Positions 12,681 to 12,839 of a stretch of 12,839 nucleotides of DNA are shown here, piece by piece; the stretch's first letter is position 1; the number at the start of each line of letters is the position of its first letter. The stretch is from Bacillota bacterium (GTDB lineage: Bacteria > Bacillota > Bacilli > Alicyclobacillales > SLC66), in assembly GCA_021820825.1 (NCBI GenBank), contig JAKADD010000025.1, positions 1 to 12,839 of the forward strand, read 5' to 3'. The position numbers and the translations under genes were made by a program. The notes beneath the pieces were generated by a model. That model saw only the letters and a list, made by a program, of their open reading frames with translations. It had not been told where the DNA came from and searched no databases.

Positions 12681-12839
12681 TTGATAGGGTTCATTAAAAA
12701 TGTCGTGGGCATCAGCAGCGATCGTGAGATTAAACGATTGCTCCGGACTATTGAGAAAATCCGGATACTGGAACCGCAGATGGAGGCGCTCAGCGACGAA
12801 GAACTGAGCGGTAAGACGGCGGTATTCAAAGAACGATAC
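12681..12839 (+). CDS. secA: Preprotein translocase ATPase SecA (5' end only)
   Basis: The first 53 codons of SecA, cut by the window edge. SecA is the motor that drives unfolded preproteins through SecYEG. The visible sequence, IGFIKNVVGISSDREIKRLL then RILEPQMEALSDEELSGKTA and VFKERY, matches the N-terminal helix of SecA (B. subtilis has LSDDALKHKTIEFKERL at the same place). The start is TTG 12681, 10 nt after GGGGAG; no better ATG exists upstream in frame. It lies directly after hpf and one small membrane gene, as in the B. subtilis hpf-secA order. The nucleotide-binding domains lie outside the window. Confidence 0.9.
   Translation, partial: MIGFIKNVVGISSDREIKRLLRTIEKIRILEPQMEALSDEELSGKTAVFKERY

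Overview
The window reads as a chromosome segment from a motile, spore-former-type member of the Bacillota. It carries the familiar late-flagellar neighbourhood degV - comFC - yvyF - [flagellar module] - hpf - secA. Strong AGGAGG-type ribosome binding sites, several GTG/TTG starts and the gene content all fit. The exported filament and junction proteins are almost stripped of charged residues, while cytosolic neighbours are not. This points, by inference, to an acidophile of the Alicyclobacillaceae type.

Layout: on the + strand come degV (12-851), comFC (914-1774) and yvyF (1908-2300). From 2343 to 11301 everything is on the - strand. In transcription order this is a compact sigma-70-family protein, flgM, flgN, flgK, flgL, hag (flagellin), fliD, a FliT-like chaperone, and finally a 767-residue protein combining a GT2 glycosyltransferase, a long helical-repeat region and a C-terminal FliS domain. 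The + strand then resumes with long-form hpf (11476-12051), a three-helix 88-aa membrane protein (12247-12513), a terminator, and the 5' end of secA (12681 onward). In Bacillus subtilis the same genes are all co-oriented, so the flagellar block here is inverted in place between yvyF and hpf. comFA/comFB, fliW, csrA and a separate fliS are not where they are expected.

The most notable object is the glycosyltransferase-FliS fusion. FliS is the cytosolic chaperone that binds the C-terminus of unsecreted flagellin. Joining it to a glycosyltransferase suggests a machine that captures flagellin and glycosylates it before export. An excellent internal Shine-Dalgarno sequence and ATG sit exactly at the FliS domain boundary. 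One mRNA may therefore give both the fusion and free FliS.

The genes form a coherent programme: a sigma-like factor and anti-sigma FlgM (timing), FlgN/FliT/FliS (export chaperones), FlgK/FlgL (junction), flagellin, FliD (cap) and the glycosyltransferase (modification). Two other points stand out: a 25-bp palindrome between suboptimally spaced -35/-10-like elements ahead of hag, and a peptide insertion with a perfect 12-bp inverted repeat in comFC. No mobile element, tRNA, rRNA or CRISPR array was seen, and no gene-free stretch exceeds 200 bases.
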